Shown in pieces: positions 31,631-40,268 of a stretch of DNA of 64,000 nucleotides. The stretch is from assembly GCF_001542625.1 (NCBI RefSeq), contig NZ_CP016279.1:2542001-2606000 (forward strand). Direction: 5' to 3'. Position numbers and translations under genes: made by a program. Each line of letters begins with the position of its first letter. Within the stretch, counting starts at the first letter, position 1. The notes below the pieces were generated by a model. It made no database searches. It saw nothing but the letters and a program-made list of their open reading frames with translations, and was not told the DNA's origin. The DNA is from Streptomyces griseochromogenes (GTDB lineage: Bacteria > Actinomycetota > Actinomycetes > Streptomycetales > Streptomycetaceae).

Positions 31631-32449
31631 CTACTTCGGGTCGCGGTTGTATACCGACTGTGCCCAGACGTAGCCGAGCGCGGAGAGGCCCAGGCACCAG
31701 GCGATCGAGAGCCACCCGTTGTGGCCGATCTCGGTGCCGAGCAGCAGGCCGCGCACGGTCTCGATGACCGGCGTGAACGGCTGGTACTCGGCGATCGGCT
31801 GGAACCAGCCCGGCATCGAGTCGATCGGCACGAACATGCTGGAGATGAGCGGGAGGAAGGCCAGCGGCATGGCGTTGTTGCTGGCCGCCTCGACGCTCGG
31901 ACTGACCAGGCCCATTCCGACCGCGATCCAGGTGAGCGCCACGGTGAACAGCGTGAGCAGGGCGAATGCCGCGAGCCACTCCAGGGGCGTGGCGTCCTTG
32001 GACCGGAAGCCGATGGCCACGGCGATGGCGCCGACGAAGACCACGCTGATGATCGCCTGCAGCGCGCTGCCGATGACGTGCCCGATGAGCACGGAGCCGC
32101 GGTGGATCGCCATCGTGCGGAAGCGGGCGATGATGCCCTCGGTCATGTCGTTGGAGACGGACACCGCGGTGCCGACCATGGTGTTGCCGATGGTCATCAG
32201 CAACAGGCCCGGCACGATGTAGGCGATGTACGCGGAGCGGTCCGCGTGTCCGCCGCCGATGCCCGCGCTCATCACGTCGCCGAAGATGTAGACGAAGAGC
32301 AGCAACAGCAGGATCGGCGTGAACATCAGGTTCAGGGTGAGGGACGGGTAGCGCCGCGCGTGCAGGAGGTTGCGGCGCAGCATCGTGGACGAGTCGCGCA
32401 CGGCGAGGGAGATCCCGGTCGGGCGGGCGGGAGCCAGGGGAGCGTTCAT
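31631..32449 (-). CDS. DrrB-type ABC-2 exporter permease
   Basis: A 272-residue ABC-2 permease with about six membrane segments (for example LMFTPILLLLLFVYIFG) and the family motif AEYQPFTPVIETVRGLLLG. It overlaps the upstream ATPase by four bases (ATGA) and ends the operon 34936 to 31631 (RHH regulator, DUF4097 protein, ATPase, permease). It resembles the permease at 1381-2145. Confidence 0.9.
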   Translation of the reverse strand: MNAPLAPARPTGISLAVRDSSTMLRRNLLHARRYPSLTLNLMFTPILLLLLFVYIFGDVMSAGIGGGHADRSAYIAYIVPGLLLMTIGNTMVGTAVSVSNDMTEGIIARFRTMAIHRGSVLIGHVIGSALQAIISVVFVGAIAVAIGFRSKDATPLEWLAAFALLTLFTVALTWIAVGMGLVSPSVEAASNNAMPLAFLPLISSMFVPIDSMPGWFQPIAEYQPFTPVIETVRGLLLGTEIGHNGWLSIAWCLGLSALGYVWAQSVYNRDPK

Positions 32450-33438
32450 CGGACAGCCTCCTCGGCCTTGTCGGCGCCGCCGGTCAGGGCGAAGAACACG
32501 TCGTCGAGGTCGGGGGTGTGCACGGTCAGCTCATCCGCCTCGATGTCGGCGGAGTCCAGCCAGTCGAGGATGGAGCGCAGCTCGCGCTGGCCGCCGTCAC
32601 TGGGAATCTGCAACGACAGCGCTTCGTCGTCCCGGGTGGCCTCGCGCAGCGCGAGGGCGGCGCTCTGATAGACGGACGGGTCGGAGAAGCGGAGCCGGAC
32701 ATGTCCGCCGGGGATCAGCCGTTTCAGCTCCTCGGCGGTGCCCTCGGCCGCGATCTGGCCGTTGTTGAGCACGGCGATGCGGTCGGCGAGCTGGTCGGCC
32801 TCTTCCAGGTACTGGGTGGTGAGGAAGATGGTGATGCCGTCGGACAGCAGCTCGCGGATGATGCGCCACATGTTGTGTCGTGAGCGGGGGTCGAGGCCGG
32901 TGCTGGGCTCGTCGAGGAAGATGATGCGGGGATTGCCGACCAGGGTCATGGCGATGTCGAGGCGGCGCTTCATGCCGCCGGAGTAGGTGGAGGCGGGCTT
33001 TTTCGCGGCCTCGACCAGGTCGAAGCGCTCGAGGAGCTCGGCGGCTGCCCGCCGTCCCTCGCTTCGTGGCAGGTGGTGCAGGTCCGCCATGAGGAGCATG
33101 TTCTCTTCGCCGGTGATCAGCCCGTCGACGGCGGAGAACTGGCCGGTGACACCGATCGCGGCGCGCACCCCCTCCGGTGACGTGGCGACGTCGTGGCCCG
33201 CGACCTGAGCCTGCCCGCCGTCGGCGCTGATGAGCGTGGACAGGATCTGCACGGTGGTGGTCTTGCCGGCGCCGTTGGGCCCGAGCAGCGCGAAGACCGA
33301 GCCGGCCGGGATGTGCAGATCGATGCCGTCGAGGACGGTCTTGTCGCCGTACGACTTGCGCAGACCGGTGGCGGAGATGGCGGCCGACGACGTGTGACCG
33401 TCGGCCAGCCCAGACGTGGGCATGACAAAAGAAGGCAT
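32446..33438 (-). CDS. DrrA-type ABC exporter ATP-binding protein
   Basis: A 330-residue ATPase with Walker A GPNGAGKTT, signature YSGGM and Walker B IIFLDEPSTGLDP, ending with the DrrA domain HTPDLDDVFFALTGG. It is strongly similar along its length to the ATPase at 449-1384. It pairs with the permease whose start it overlaps and lies 60 bases after the DUF4097 gene in the same direction. The substrate is unknown; it may export the cluster product or be an unrelated resistance operon. Confidence 0.92.
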   Translation of the reverse strand: MPSFVMPTSGLADGHTSSAAISATGLRKSYGDKTVLDGIDLHIPAGSVFALLGPNGAGKTTTVQILSTLISADGGQAQVAGHDVATSPEGVRAAIGVTGQFSAVDGLITGEENMLLMADLHHLPRSEGRRAAAELLERFDLVEAAKKPASTYSGGMKRRLDIAMTLVGNPRIIFLDEPSTGLDPRSRHNMWRIIRELLSDGITIFLTTQYLEEADQLADRIAVLNNGQIAAEGTAEELKRLIPGGHVRLRFSDPSVYQSAALALREATRDDEALSLQIPSDGGQRELRSILDWLDSADIEADELTVHTPDLDDVFFALTGGADKAEEAVR

Positions 33439-33498
33439 GGTGCCCTCCGTTCGAAGGCTGAAGTGGGTGAGGGGCGGGGCCGGTTGACGGTGTGGCGC

Positions 33499-34341
33499 TC
33501 AGGCCGCGGCGCGGAGGATGTCGATGTTGCCGTGCTGGGTGCGGGCAATGACCTCGACCGTGTCCTCGGTCTTCTTCGGCGCCTCGGACACGGTGAGGGC
33601 GTTGCGCACCTGGCCGAAGCCCGAGCTGACGTCGAGCCAGGCGGCCGTGCCCTCACGGACGCCGACCTCGATGCCGCCGTAGGAGGTCTCCAGCTGAACG
33701 GTACCGCTGGCCACTTCACCGAGGCGCACGGCGCCGTTGGTGGTGGTGGCGGTGACCGAGGCCTCGGCCCGCCGGATCACGATGTCGCCGTGGACGCTGC
33801 TCGCCCGCAGCTCACCGATCGCGGCGTCGACGGTCGTGGCGCCGTGCGAGTTCTTCAGGACGGCGGGGCCGTCGACGAGGCCGACGCGCAGGCTGCCGGT
33901 GCTGGTGGTGATCTCGGCCCTGCCCTCGACCCGGTCCACGCTGATCGAACCGTTCGGCGTGGTCGCATGGAGCGGCCCGGTGGTGCCGAGGCGGACCTCA
34001 CCGGCCGACGTCCTCACCCGGACCTCGCCGAACTGGCCCTCGGCGAGCACCTGGGCGGCGCCACCGGTCATGTCGATCCGTGAGCCCGTGGGCAGCTCGA
34101 TCATCACGTCGATGATGCCGGTGCGGCCGAACAGACTGGCCTTGGGCGTCTTCACGGTCAGCACACCGTTCGCGTACGTGACCTCGGTCTGCTTGGCCGT
34201 CCGCAGGTCCTGGTCCTTCCCGGGCTCGTGGGGCCGCACCTCGACGACGGTGTCGAGGCGGTCGCCCGCGGTGAACTGGATGGAACCGGCTTCCACGTGC
34301 ACCGTGGCAGAGATCGGTTCGGGGGTGTCGAAAGAAGGCAT
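33499..34341 (-). CDS. DUF4097-family beta-repeat protein
   Basis: A 280-residue protein of repeating short beta strands (patterns such as TTNGAVRLGEV, TSYGGIEVGV, TQHGNIDILRA), typical of the DUF4097 putative adhesin-like family. There is no signal peptide or membrane segment, so it is probably cytoplasmic. It lies between an RHH regulator and a DrrAB exporter in one operon. A paralogue lies at 41675-42517, also near an RHH gene. The molecular role of the family in Streptomyces is not established. Confidence 0.85.
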   Translation of the reverse strand: MPSFDTPEPISATVHVEAGSIQFTAGDRLDTVVEVRPHEPGKDQDLRTAKQTEVTYANGVLTVKTPKASLFGRTGIIDVMIELPTGSRIDMTGGAAQVLAEGQFGEVRVRTSAGEVRLGTTGPLHATTPNGSISVDRVEGRAEITTSTGSLRVGLVDGPAVLKNSHGATTVDAAIGELRASSVHGDIVIRRAEASVTATTTNGAVRLGEVASGTVQLETSYGGIEVGVREGTAAWLDVSSGFGQVRNALTVSEAPKKTEDTVEVIARTQHGNIDILRAAA

Positions 34342-34423
34342 GGCTGTCCCGTCCTCTTGGGTCTCCGGGCCGTCCCTGCTGGTGGGACGTGGTATGGGTG
34401 AAGTGGTGCAGGCAGGGGCGCGG

Positions 34424-34936
34424 TTAGCGCACCCAGCCCGTCATGTTCTGTCCGACGGTCTGGGTCTTCCCCGTCGTACGCGGCCGGGCGCCGGCGTTGA
34501 CCGCGGCCGACACGGTGCGCACCAGCCACGCGTTGACCGACAGACCCTCGCGGTTCGCGGCCTGTTCGGCGCGGGCCTTGAGGTGAGCCGGCAGACGCAG
34601 GTTGACGCGGGCGGTGCCGCCCTCGTCGCCGTCGGCGGGGGCTGGGAGCGGTTCGACGGGTGCGGTCGGCTCCGCGGGGGTGCCGCTGTCGGCGGGCGGC
34701 AGCGTCAGCACGAACTCGGGGTCGAGCCCGCGCAGCCGAATGTCGACCGAACCCGGGGCGAGTTCGCGGGTGATCTCGTCCATCGCGGCGGAGAGCACGT
34801 TGAGCATGGCCAGGTGGGTCGCCGACTCCAGAGGAGCGACGAGCCGCTCGGCCAGCTCGCGGGCGTCTTCCCCGCTGGCTTCAGCGGCCACCACCAGTTC
34901 GCGGCGGAGGGTGTCGATATGCGGGGTGAGGTCCAT
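34424..34936 (-). CDS. RHH-domain (HicB/Arc-like) regulator
   Basis: A 170-residue protein. The N-terminal half is helical (MDLTPHIDTLRREL...RLVAPLESATHLAMLNVLSAAMDEI); the C-terminal half has the ribbon-helix-helix pattern ARVNLRLPAHLKARAEQAANREGLSVNAWLVRTVSAAV. It is often annotated as a toxin-antitoxin HicB-like protein, but no toxin gene is adjacent. The start at 34936 has no ribosome binding site and directly abuts a conserved motif, so a leaderless, self-regulated transcript is likely. It has the same length as its paralogue at 40269-40781. Confidence 0.85.
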   Translation of the reverse strand: MDLTPHIDTLRRELVVAAEASGEDARELAERLVAPLESATHLAMLNVLSAAMDEITRELAPGSVDIRLRGLDPEFVLTLPPADSGTPAEPTAPVEPLPAPADGDEGGTARVNLRLPAHLKARAEQAANREGLSVNAWLVRTVSAAVNAGARPRTTGKTQTVGQNMTGWVR

Positions 34937-34965
34937 GACGTCATGATGGCAGCACTGTGGTGCCA
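34937..34965 (-). promoter_or_regulatory. RHH-type operator abutting the start codon
   Basis: Read on the minus strand, GCACCACAGTGCTGCCATCA is followed by TGACGTC and the ATG. The GCCA-CATGATGTCA theme recurs just before the RHH gene at 40781, at 42844-42872 and at 43305-43330. Confidence 0.45.
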
Positions 34966-35124
34966 TGCGCAAGCCCGCGTGGCACCTTAGGCGAGAAGTG
35001 CCTCAATGCAACCGCTCTACCAGCGGAAACGTGAAGGGATCGCCCGGGTCATGGTGGTGCCACACGGGTGAAAGGTCGGCTGGGGAGCGCGGCATGGCGC
35101 CTGAGTGACATGGAGTGATGCCGT

Positions 35125-35460
35125 ATGACGCCAAGCGGTGTCGCTCCGCGGTGCGCATGGCCGTGGTCACGGATCGACGTCGGCGAAACTGCCGCCTTCG
35201 TCCGCTGCGGCGGAAACGGGCCGCAGACGGTGCTGCTGCACGGCGCGCGATCCCGACATGGTGCGGGCCATGCGGGAGGGCTACCGCGCCGAACTCACGA
35301 CCGACCGGCGGCGCGAGCGGGCCGACCGCGACGCCGTCGGGCGCATCGTTCGCCCGACGCCGATGCTCTTCTCGCTCCGGGATGACCTGGAGGACCCTTA
35401 CGGCGACCCCGTCGCGATCCGGCGCCGGTGGGCCACCGAAGTGCGCGGGCACGGCACCGG
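35125..35460 (+). pseudogene. Decayed alpha/beta hydrolase (haloacetate-dehalogenase-like)
   Basis: One frame from the ATG at 35125 gives an alpha/beta hydrolase N terminus (IDVGETAAFVRCGGNGPQTV, then LLHG). The coding signal then jumps frame to the family's C-terminal part (DPDMVRAMREGYRAELTTDR, then WATEVRGHGT). The central part with the catalytic Asp is missing, consistent with an internal deletion of several hundred bases. The lid and C-terminal pattern resembles haloacetate dehalogenase relatives. Non-functional. Confidence 0.55.
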
Positions 35461-35479
35461 AACTCATCGGCATCGACCG

Positions 35480-36100
35480 GCACGCCGTCGCACCGCCCGG
35501 CGGAGCCATCGTCCACGCCGGCGAACCCACCGGGCTGCTCCATGAGTGCGGCCAGGTCCTCGTTCAACCGCCCTCGGCGTCCTCCTCCTTGCCCGACGGC
35601 ATGGCGAGCACCGCCGAGAAGTTCGCCCGCACCCTCACGGGCCTCGGCGACACGGGCGGCACCGATCCGCGCTGCCTTGCGACCCACGACATCAAGATCT
35701 TCGGCGACGGCGCCGTCCTGCAAGACGGCCTGGATGCACGGCGGCTGCGGCTCCCTGTGCGTGAACGGTGCCACCGACACCGAGCGCACCGCCGAGACCG
35801 ACGCCGTGGTCCGGCACGCCCGCGCCGCCGGGCACCAGCCAGACGTCCACGTCACCGGCGACCGGGCCTGCCACACCGCCGCGGAGGCCTTCGCGGCGGC
35901 CCCGGGCACCCGCGCCCCGATGCCGCACCACGTCATCCTCGGCGACTTCCTGACCGCGCACAGCCTGGAGGTGCCGGCCGTGCACGGCTTCGGTGCCGAC
36001 ATGAACCCCCTGGTCGCGACAAGCGTCCGCGGCTCGGCGATCGTCGCGTCGTCGAGGTCGGCCGATCGTATGGAGGCCGGCTGTCCGGCGCATCGTCAGG
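35480..36100 (+). pseudogene. Decayed amidohydrolase (YtcJ/amidohydrolase-3-like)
   Basis: Coding-like sequence reads DRHAVAPPGGAIVHAGEPTG to HDIKIFGDGAVLQDGL in one frame up to about 35730. It then continues in another frame as DAVVRHARAAGHQPDVHVTG, DRACHTAAEAF, then MPHHVILGDFLTA and VATSVRGSAIVA. The order and motifs match metal-dependent amidohydrolases of the YtcJ type, with a frameshift and missing metal-site segments. No function expected. The stretch 36100-36340 holds nothing recognisable. Confidence 0.5.
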
Positions 36101-36421
36101 CCGGACGGACAGGCCACCTCGCAGCCCTGGCGACGGGCGAAGCCAGTGGCAGGGCGCCGATGGAGGCGGCCTGGCCGACACCTACGAGGGCGGCGCCGTT
36201 TCCGGGCCGCAGCTCGGCGAAGACCTCGCGGAATGTGCGCTCGCTGTCGGGCAGCCGCTTGTCGAAGCTCTGCTTCCCGGCCGACATCGACCGGATTCAT
36301 CGGACCGTCATGAACCGCACGGGCATTGACTTTAGTGTCGCTCCGTTATTCCTTTCTCACCGGGAACCGCTCCGGAATCGGTTCCGGAATGCTCGATGTC
36401 TTCCATCAGAGGGGAATAAAG

Positions 36422-37264
36422 GTGTCGCACACACAGTCGGAACGGACGGCGCACGAAGAACGAAAGGCATCGCCCCGGCGTTACCTGATGTGCCGTCCCA
36501 TGTACTTCGACGTCACCTACTCGATCAATCCGTGGATGGACCCGGATCGCCCCACCTCGACACAGACCGGACTGGCCCAGTGGAAAGGGCTGTTCGACAC
36601 CTTCGTCGACCTGGGCCATGACGTACAGCTGATCGAGCCCGTACCGGGACTTCCCGACATGGTCTTCGCCGCGAACGGCGCGATCGTCGTGGACGGCAAG
36701 GTGCTCGTCGCACGCTTCCGGCACCCCCAGCGCAGGGACGAGTCCGCGGCATACGAGGAGTGGTTCCGCCTCAACGGCTGGTCCACGGTCCAGCAGGCGG
36801 AGTACGTCAACGAGGGCGAGGGCGACTTCCTCTTCACGGGCGAGGAGTTCCTGGCCGGCACCGGCTTCCGCTCCGAATCGCGGGCCCACGACGAGGTGCG
36901 CGAGTTCTTCGGGCGCCCCGTGACCAGCCTGACCCTCGTCGATCCGCGGTTCTACCACCTCGACACGGCACTGGCGGTGCTCGGGGACGGGGAGATCATG
37001 TACAACCCCGTGGCGTTCTCCCCGCAGAGCCGGGCAGTGCTGGCCGAGCGGTTCCCGGACGCGATCCTCGCCGAGGACGCCGACGCCGCCGTGTTCGGCC
37101 TCAACGCGCTGTCGGACGGCCGCAACGTCGTCCTGCCCCGGAAGGCCGCCGGCCTCGCGGCGCAGTTGCGCGAGCGCGGCTACCACCCCATCGGCGCCGA
37201 CCTGACCGAGCTGCTTAAGGCCGGAGGCAGCGTCAAGTGCTGCACGCTCGAACTCCGCGAATGA
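36422..37264 (+). CDS. DDAH-family guanidine hydrolase, probable arginine dihydrolase-type ornithine supplier
   Basis: A 280-residue protein of the guanidine-modifying superfamily. Motifs in order: RPMYFDVTYSINPWM, DMVFAANGAIV, EGEGDF, FYHLDTAL and C-terminal GGSVKCCTLELRE, whose Cys is the family nucleophile. The GTG at 36422 is preferred because GAGGGG lies seven bases upstream. Annotators usually name such proteins dimethylarginine dimethylaminohydrolase. The Asn in FAANG resembles the Asn that in cyanobacterial ArgZ/AgrE allows hydrolysis of arginine all the way to ornithine. Next to an ornithine hydroxylase, making ornithine from arginine is the most economical role; citrulline formation is the alternative. 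Confidence 0.8.
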   Translation: MSHTQSERTAHEERKASPRRYLMCRPMYFDVTYSINPWMDPDRPTSTQTGLAQWKGLFDTFVDLGHDVQLIEPVPGLPDMVFAANGAIVVDGKVLVARFRHPQRRDESAAYEEWFRLNGWSTVQQAEYVNEGEGDFLFTGEEFLAGTGFRSESRAHDEVREFFGRPVTSLTLVDPRFYHLDTALAVLGDGEIMYNPVAFSPQSRAVLAERFPDAILAEDADAAVFGLNALSDGRNVVLPRKAAGLAAQLRERGYHPIGADLTELLKAGGSVKCCTLELRE

Positions 37265-37298
37265 GGCGCGAAGCCATGTGAGGGCAGCGTGGACCGCG

Positions 37299-37322
37299 GG
37301 CTGTCCCGTCGACGGGACAGCC
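37299..37322. promoter_or_regulatory. Operator copy D, perfect 24-base palindrome
   Basis: The core TGTCCCGTCGACGGGACA (37302-37319) is a perfect palindrome, extended perfectly to 37299-37322. It lies 35 bases after the guanidine hydrolase and 461 bases before the ornithine hydroxylase. It is the best-conserved of the five copies and defines the consensus. Confidence 0.65.
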
Positions 37323-37546
37323 GCACCGGAACGCGCGAGAGAAACGATGACCATTCACACCGCATCTCAACTCGGACCATCAAAGCGGGGGTTCGGTAGT
37401 TCCATGCCGGGGTGAGGAACAACGGAACCGTAATTTGTGGTAGCACTAATTCCACGTGATCGACCCGGCCTTCGAGGGGGATGATTCGGCCAGGGCGGCG
37501 CGGCATGCACAAGCCGTCGGACGGCAAGGGGCTGAACTTGGGTGTG

Positions 37547-37576
37547 CATTCGTATCCCACCGACGGGACGCGAATG
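37547..37576. promoter_or_regulatory. Operator copy C, extended palindrome
   Basis: Imperfect palindrome with arms CATTCGTATCCCACC and GACGGGACGCGAATG, matching copy B at 31124-31153. It lies about 100 bases upstream of the TACGTTGGCG box at 37656-37665. The rest of 37265-37782 (518 bases) holds no gene. Confidence 0.55.
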
Positions 37577-37649
37577 CACGGCCCGCACGGATGTGCTGGC
37601 ACATCGGCGTGTATCGGCTGGTCCGGCGTACTTGAATTGGTTCATCGTG

Positions 37650-37682
37650 CCGGTCTACGTTGGCGGCGCGGCCGATGGAAAT
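37650..37682 (+). promoter_or_regulatory. Promoter-like box before the ornithine hydroxylase
   Basis: CTACGTTGGCGGCGC at 37655-37669 matches TTACGTTGGCGTCGC at 5667-5681 and the looser CCACTTTGGCGGCGC at 31231-31245; all three are followed by GATGG. It probably marks the core promoter or early transcribed region controlled from the upstream palindrome. Confidence 0.4.
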
Positions 37683-37782
37683 TCAATCCCGCCCGGACGT
37701 GGATCCTTCTGGGAGCGGACGATTACCGGTCGAAGATGTGAACAGCACATCGCACAGTCATGCCTGCGGGAGAGAATCTTCT

Positions 37783-39129
37783 ATGAGTGATCGTGAACAC
37801 GAGACCTATGACGTGGTCGGCATTGGGTTCGGTCCGTCCAACCTGTCACTCGCCATAGCCCTGGAAGAGTACCGGGCGAATGGTCCGGAGAATGAGATCA
37901 GTGCCCTCTTTCTGGAGCGTCAATCCGCGTTCGGCTGGCACCGCAACATGCTGTTGCCGTCGACGACCATGCAGATATCCTTCCTCAAGGATCTGGTCAC
38001 TTTCCGCAATCCGACGTCGAGTTTCAGCTTCATCGCGTACTTGCACGCGTCGGGGCGGCTCCCGCAGTTCGTCAACAACCAGGATTTCTTCCCCACGCGC
38101 CAGGAGTTCCACCAGTACCTCGAGTGGGCGCAGGCACGGGTGGCCGATCGCGTCGCGTACGGCTCGGAAGTGACGTCGATCCGGCTGCCGCCGGGTGCCG
38201 ATCCGGAGCGGTCGGACCGGCTGCGCCTCGAGGTGGCGGATGCCACCGGCCGCAACGGCCGCGTGGTCGAGGCACGGAACGTGGTGATCTCGACCGGCCT
38301 GGTCCCGAGCATGCCCGTGGGAACCGAGCGCGACGAACGGGTGTGGCACAGTTCGGAGTTCCTGGAGAAGTACCGCCGGATGAACCCCGCGGAACTGCGT
38401 CGGGTGGCGGTGGTCGGGGCGGGCCAGAGCGCCGCCGAGATCACCAGGTTCCTGTACGACGAGCTTCCGCACGCCGAGGTGTGCGCGGTCATCCCGTCCT
38501 ACGGCTACTCCGTCGCGGACGACACCCCCTTCGCCAATCAGATCTTCGACCCCGGGGCCGTCGACGACTACTACTTCGGCACCGAGCAGACGCGGGAGGC
38601 GTTCTGGCGGTACCACCGCAACACGAACTACTCGGTCGTCGACGACGAGGTGATTCGGGATCTGTACCGCAGGTCGTACGACGACGAGGTACGGGGTGTG
38701 CGGCGCCTTCAGTTCCTCAACCTGACGAGGGTCACCAGTGTCAAGCGCGTCGGCGCCGAGACCCGCGTCTCCCTGCAGGTGGGCCCCGACGACGAGGTGC
38801 GCGAACTCGACTTCGACGCACTCGTCTGCGCGACCGGCTACAGCACGATGGAGCCCACGGACCTGCTCGGCGATCTCGACCGGCACTGCCTGCGCGACGA
38901 GGCGGGCCGATACCGGGTGGAGCGGGACTACCGCATCGTCACCGCCCCCGAGATGCGCTGCGGCATCTATCTCCAAGGTGGTACCGAGCACACCCACGGA
39001 CTGACCTCCTCGCTGCTGTCGAACATCGCTGTACGAAGCGGTGAGATCGCCGACTCGATCGTCGCCGGCCGTGCGGGACGGAACGCCGAGCGGGCACTCC
39101 TCGCCGAGGTCGGCGGCGACACCCGCTGA
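37783..39129 (+). CDS. L-ornithine N5-monooxygenase
   Basis: A 448-residue flavin-dependent N-hydroxylating monooxygenase of the SidA/PvdA/KtzI family. It has the FAD-binding motif GIGFGPSNLSLAIAL, the family LPSTTMQISFLKDLVTFRNP motif, the NADPH-binding motif VVGAGQSAAEI and ATGYSTMEP. It would convert ornithine to N5-hydroxyornithine, the precursor of hydroxamates and of piperazate. The ATG at 37783 is chosen for GGGAGA seven bases upstream. The upstream frame beginning MEIQSRPDV stays open into the gene but lacks a ribosome binding site. With the KtzT-like gene at 49826 the piperazate route is favoured over a siderophore route; no other siderophore genes are present. Confidence 0.9.
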   Translation: MSDREHETYDVVGIGFGPSNLSLAIALEEYRANGPENEISALFLERQSAFGWHRNMLLPSTTMQISFLKDLVTFRNPTSSFSFIAYLHASGRLPQFVNNQDFFPTRQEFHQYLEWAQARVADRVAYGSEVTSIRLPPGADPERSDRLRLEVADATGRNGRVVEARNVVISTGLVPSMPVGTERDERVWHSSEFLEKYRRMNPAELRRVAVVGAGQSAAEITRFLYDELPHAEVCAVIPSYGYSVADDTPFANQIFDPGAVDDYYFGTEQTREAFWRYHRNTNYSVVDDEVIRDLYRRSYDDEVRGVRRLQFLNLTRVTSVKRVGAETRVSLQVGPDDEVRELDFDALVCATGYSTMEPTDLLGDLDRHCLRDEAGRYRVERDYRIVTAPEMRCGIYLQGGTEHTHGLTSSLLSNIAVRSGEIADSIVAGRAGRNAERALLAEVGGDTR

Positions 39130-39148
39130 AGGCCCGCAAAAGAAAGAA

Positions 39149-39184
39149 CGGGACCGGGCGCCACACCCGCGACACCCGGTCCCG
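39149..39184 (+). terminator. Hairpin terminator after the ornithine hydroxylase
   Basis: A perfect 10-base stem, CGGGACCGGG at 39149-39158 and its complement at 39175-39184, lies 20 bases after the stop codon. Confidence 0.75.
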
Positions 39185-39372
39185 CATGTCTATGTCTCCT
39201 GCGAGGGACGGATCGGATCCCCGAGGAATATCCGGCATCCCGGAGGCGCGGCTTCGGGAGATTCGGTGATCGTGACGGATTCCCCGGTGGGCCGGGATTC
39301 CCAGGTATTTCCTTGTGTCACCGATCGTGCCGATCACTACATGTTTCCGGCGGACGGAAAGGGGGCTTCCGG

Positions 39373-40143
39373 ATGAGGAGTCCGGTGGAAGAGCGGTGGG
39401 TACGCCGCTTCCGTGACGACGACGGGTGCGCGACGAAGCTCGTCTGTTTCCCCCATGCCGGCGGCTGGGCGAACGCGTACCGTACGTGGCATCTGGGACT
39501 GCCGTCGGACATCGGCGTACTCGCTGTCCGGTACCCGGGCCGGGAGGACCGGCTCAGCGATCCGTTCCCGTCCGGGCTGGAAGCCCTCGCGGACGACATA
39601 GCCGACGCACTCGGCGAGCTGACGCGGCATCGGCTGGTGCTGTTCGGCCACAGCATGGGAGCTTCGGTGGCACATGAGGTGGCGCTGCGCTTGCAGAAAC
39701 GGGGATGTCCGCCGGCTGCCTTGTGCGTGTCCGGCAGACGCCCGCCCCATGCGCTGGACGGCCAGCGGCGGTTGTCCGGCACGGACGAGGAGATCGTCGC
39801 GGACGTCGTGCGCTTCGACGAGAGCAGGGCCCCGGTCTTCGCGGACCCTGACCTACGGGAGATCCTGCTCCCGGCGGTTCGCGCGGACTACCGGTTGGTG
39901 GACGACTACCGCGGTGGCCGCCGACCTCTGCTCGACTGCCCGGTGTACGGTTACGCCGGTGACGACGATTCCGAGGTGACCCCGAAGCAGATGCGCGACT
40001 GGGCGGACACGACGCACGACGCCTTCCGTCTCCGGGTGCTGCCCGGTGGGCATTTCTACCTCAGAGCCCAGGAAGCCGCGCTGCTGGCGGACATGAGAAA
40101 CGTACTGGGTCGCATCAAGTCCCGTACGAGCGCCTCCTCATGA
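39373..40143 (+). CDS. Type II thioesterase
   Basis: A 256-residue alpha/beta hydrolase with LVCFPHAGGWANAYRTW, nucleophile GHSMGAS, Asp in YAGDDDSEV and catalytic His in PGGHFYL. The ATG at 39373 follows GGAAAGGGG at suitable spacing. It is transcribed after the ornithine hydroxylase but separated by a terminator, so it has its own promoter. It is the third type II thioesterase of the window and may edit or offload the PKS-NRPS line. Confidence 0.9.
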   Translation: MRSPVEERWVRRFRDDDGCATKLVCFPHAGGWANAYRTWHLGLPSDIGVLAVRYPGREDRLSDPFPSGLEALADDIADALGELTRHRLVLFGHSMGASVAHEVALRLQKRGCPPAALCVSGRRPPHALDGQRRLSGTDEEIVADVVRFDESRAPVFADPDLREILLPAVRADYRLVDDYRGGRRPLLDCPVYGYAGDDDSEVTPKQMRDWADTTHDAFRLRVLPGGHFYLRAQEAALLADMRNVLGRIKSRTSASS

Positions 40144-40268
40144 GGACTGCGCGCCCTGGATCGTAAGAACTCACCTTGCGGCGTACGGGACTCCGTCGCG
40201 GGCCAGATCCTCATCGAGAAGGCTGCCGCCGTACATCCAACGGTCCGAGAGACCCCGGTCGGCGGTGG

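Noticed and set aside
37783..39129. Siderophore (hydroxamate) pathway as the reason for the ornithine hydroxylase
   Set aside because: No hydroxamate acyltransferase, IucA/IucC-type synthetase or siderophore receptor gene is present, while a KtzT-like gene and a shared operator favour piperazate.
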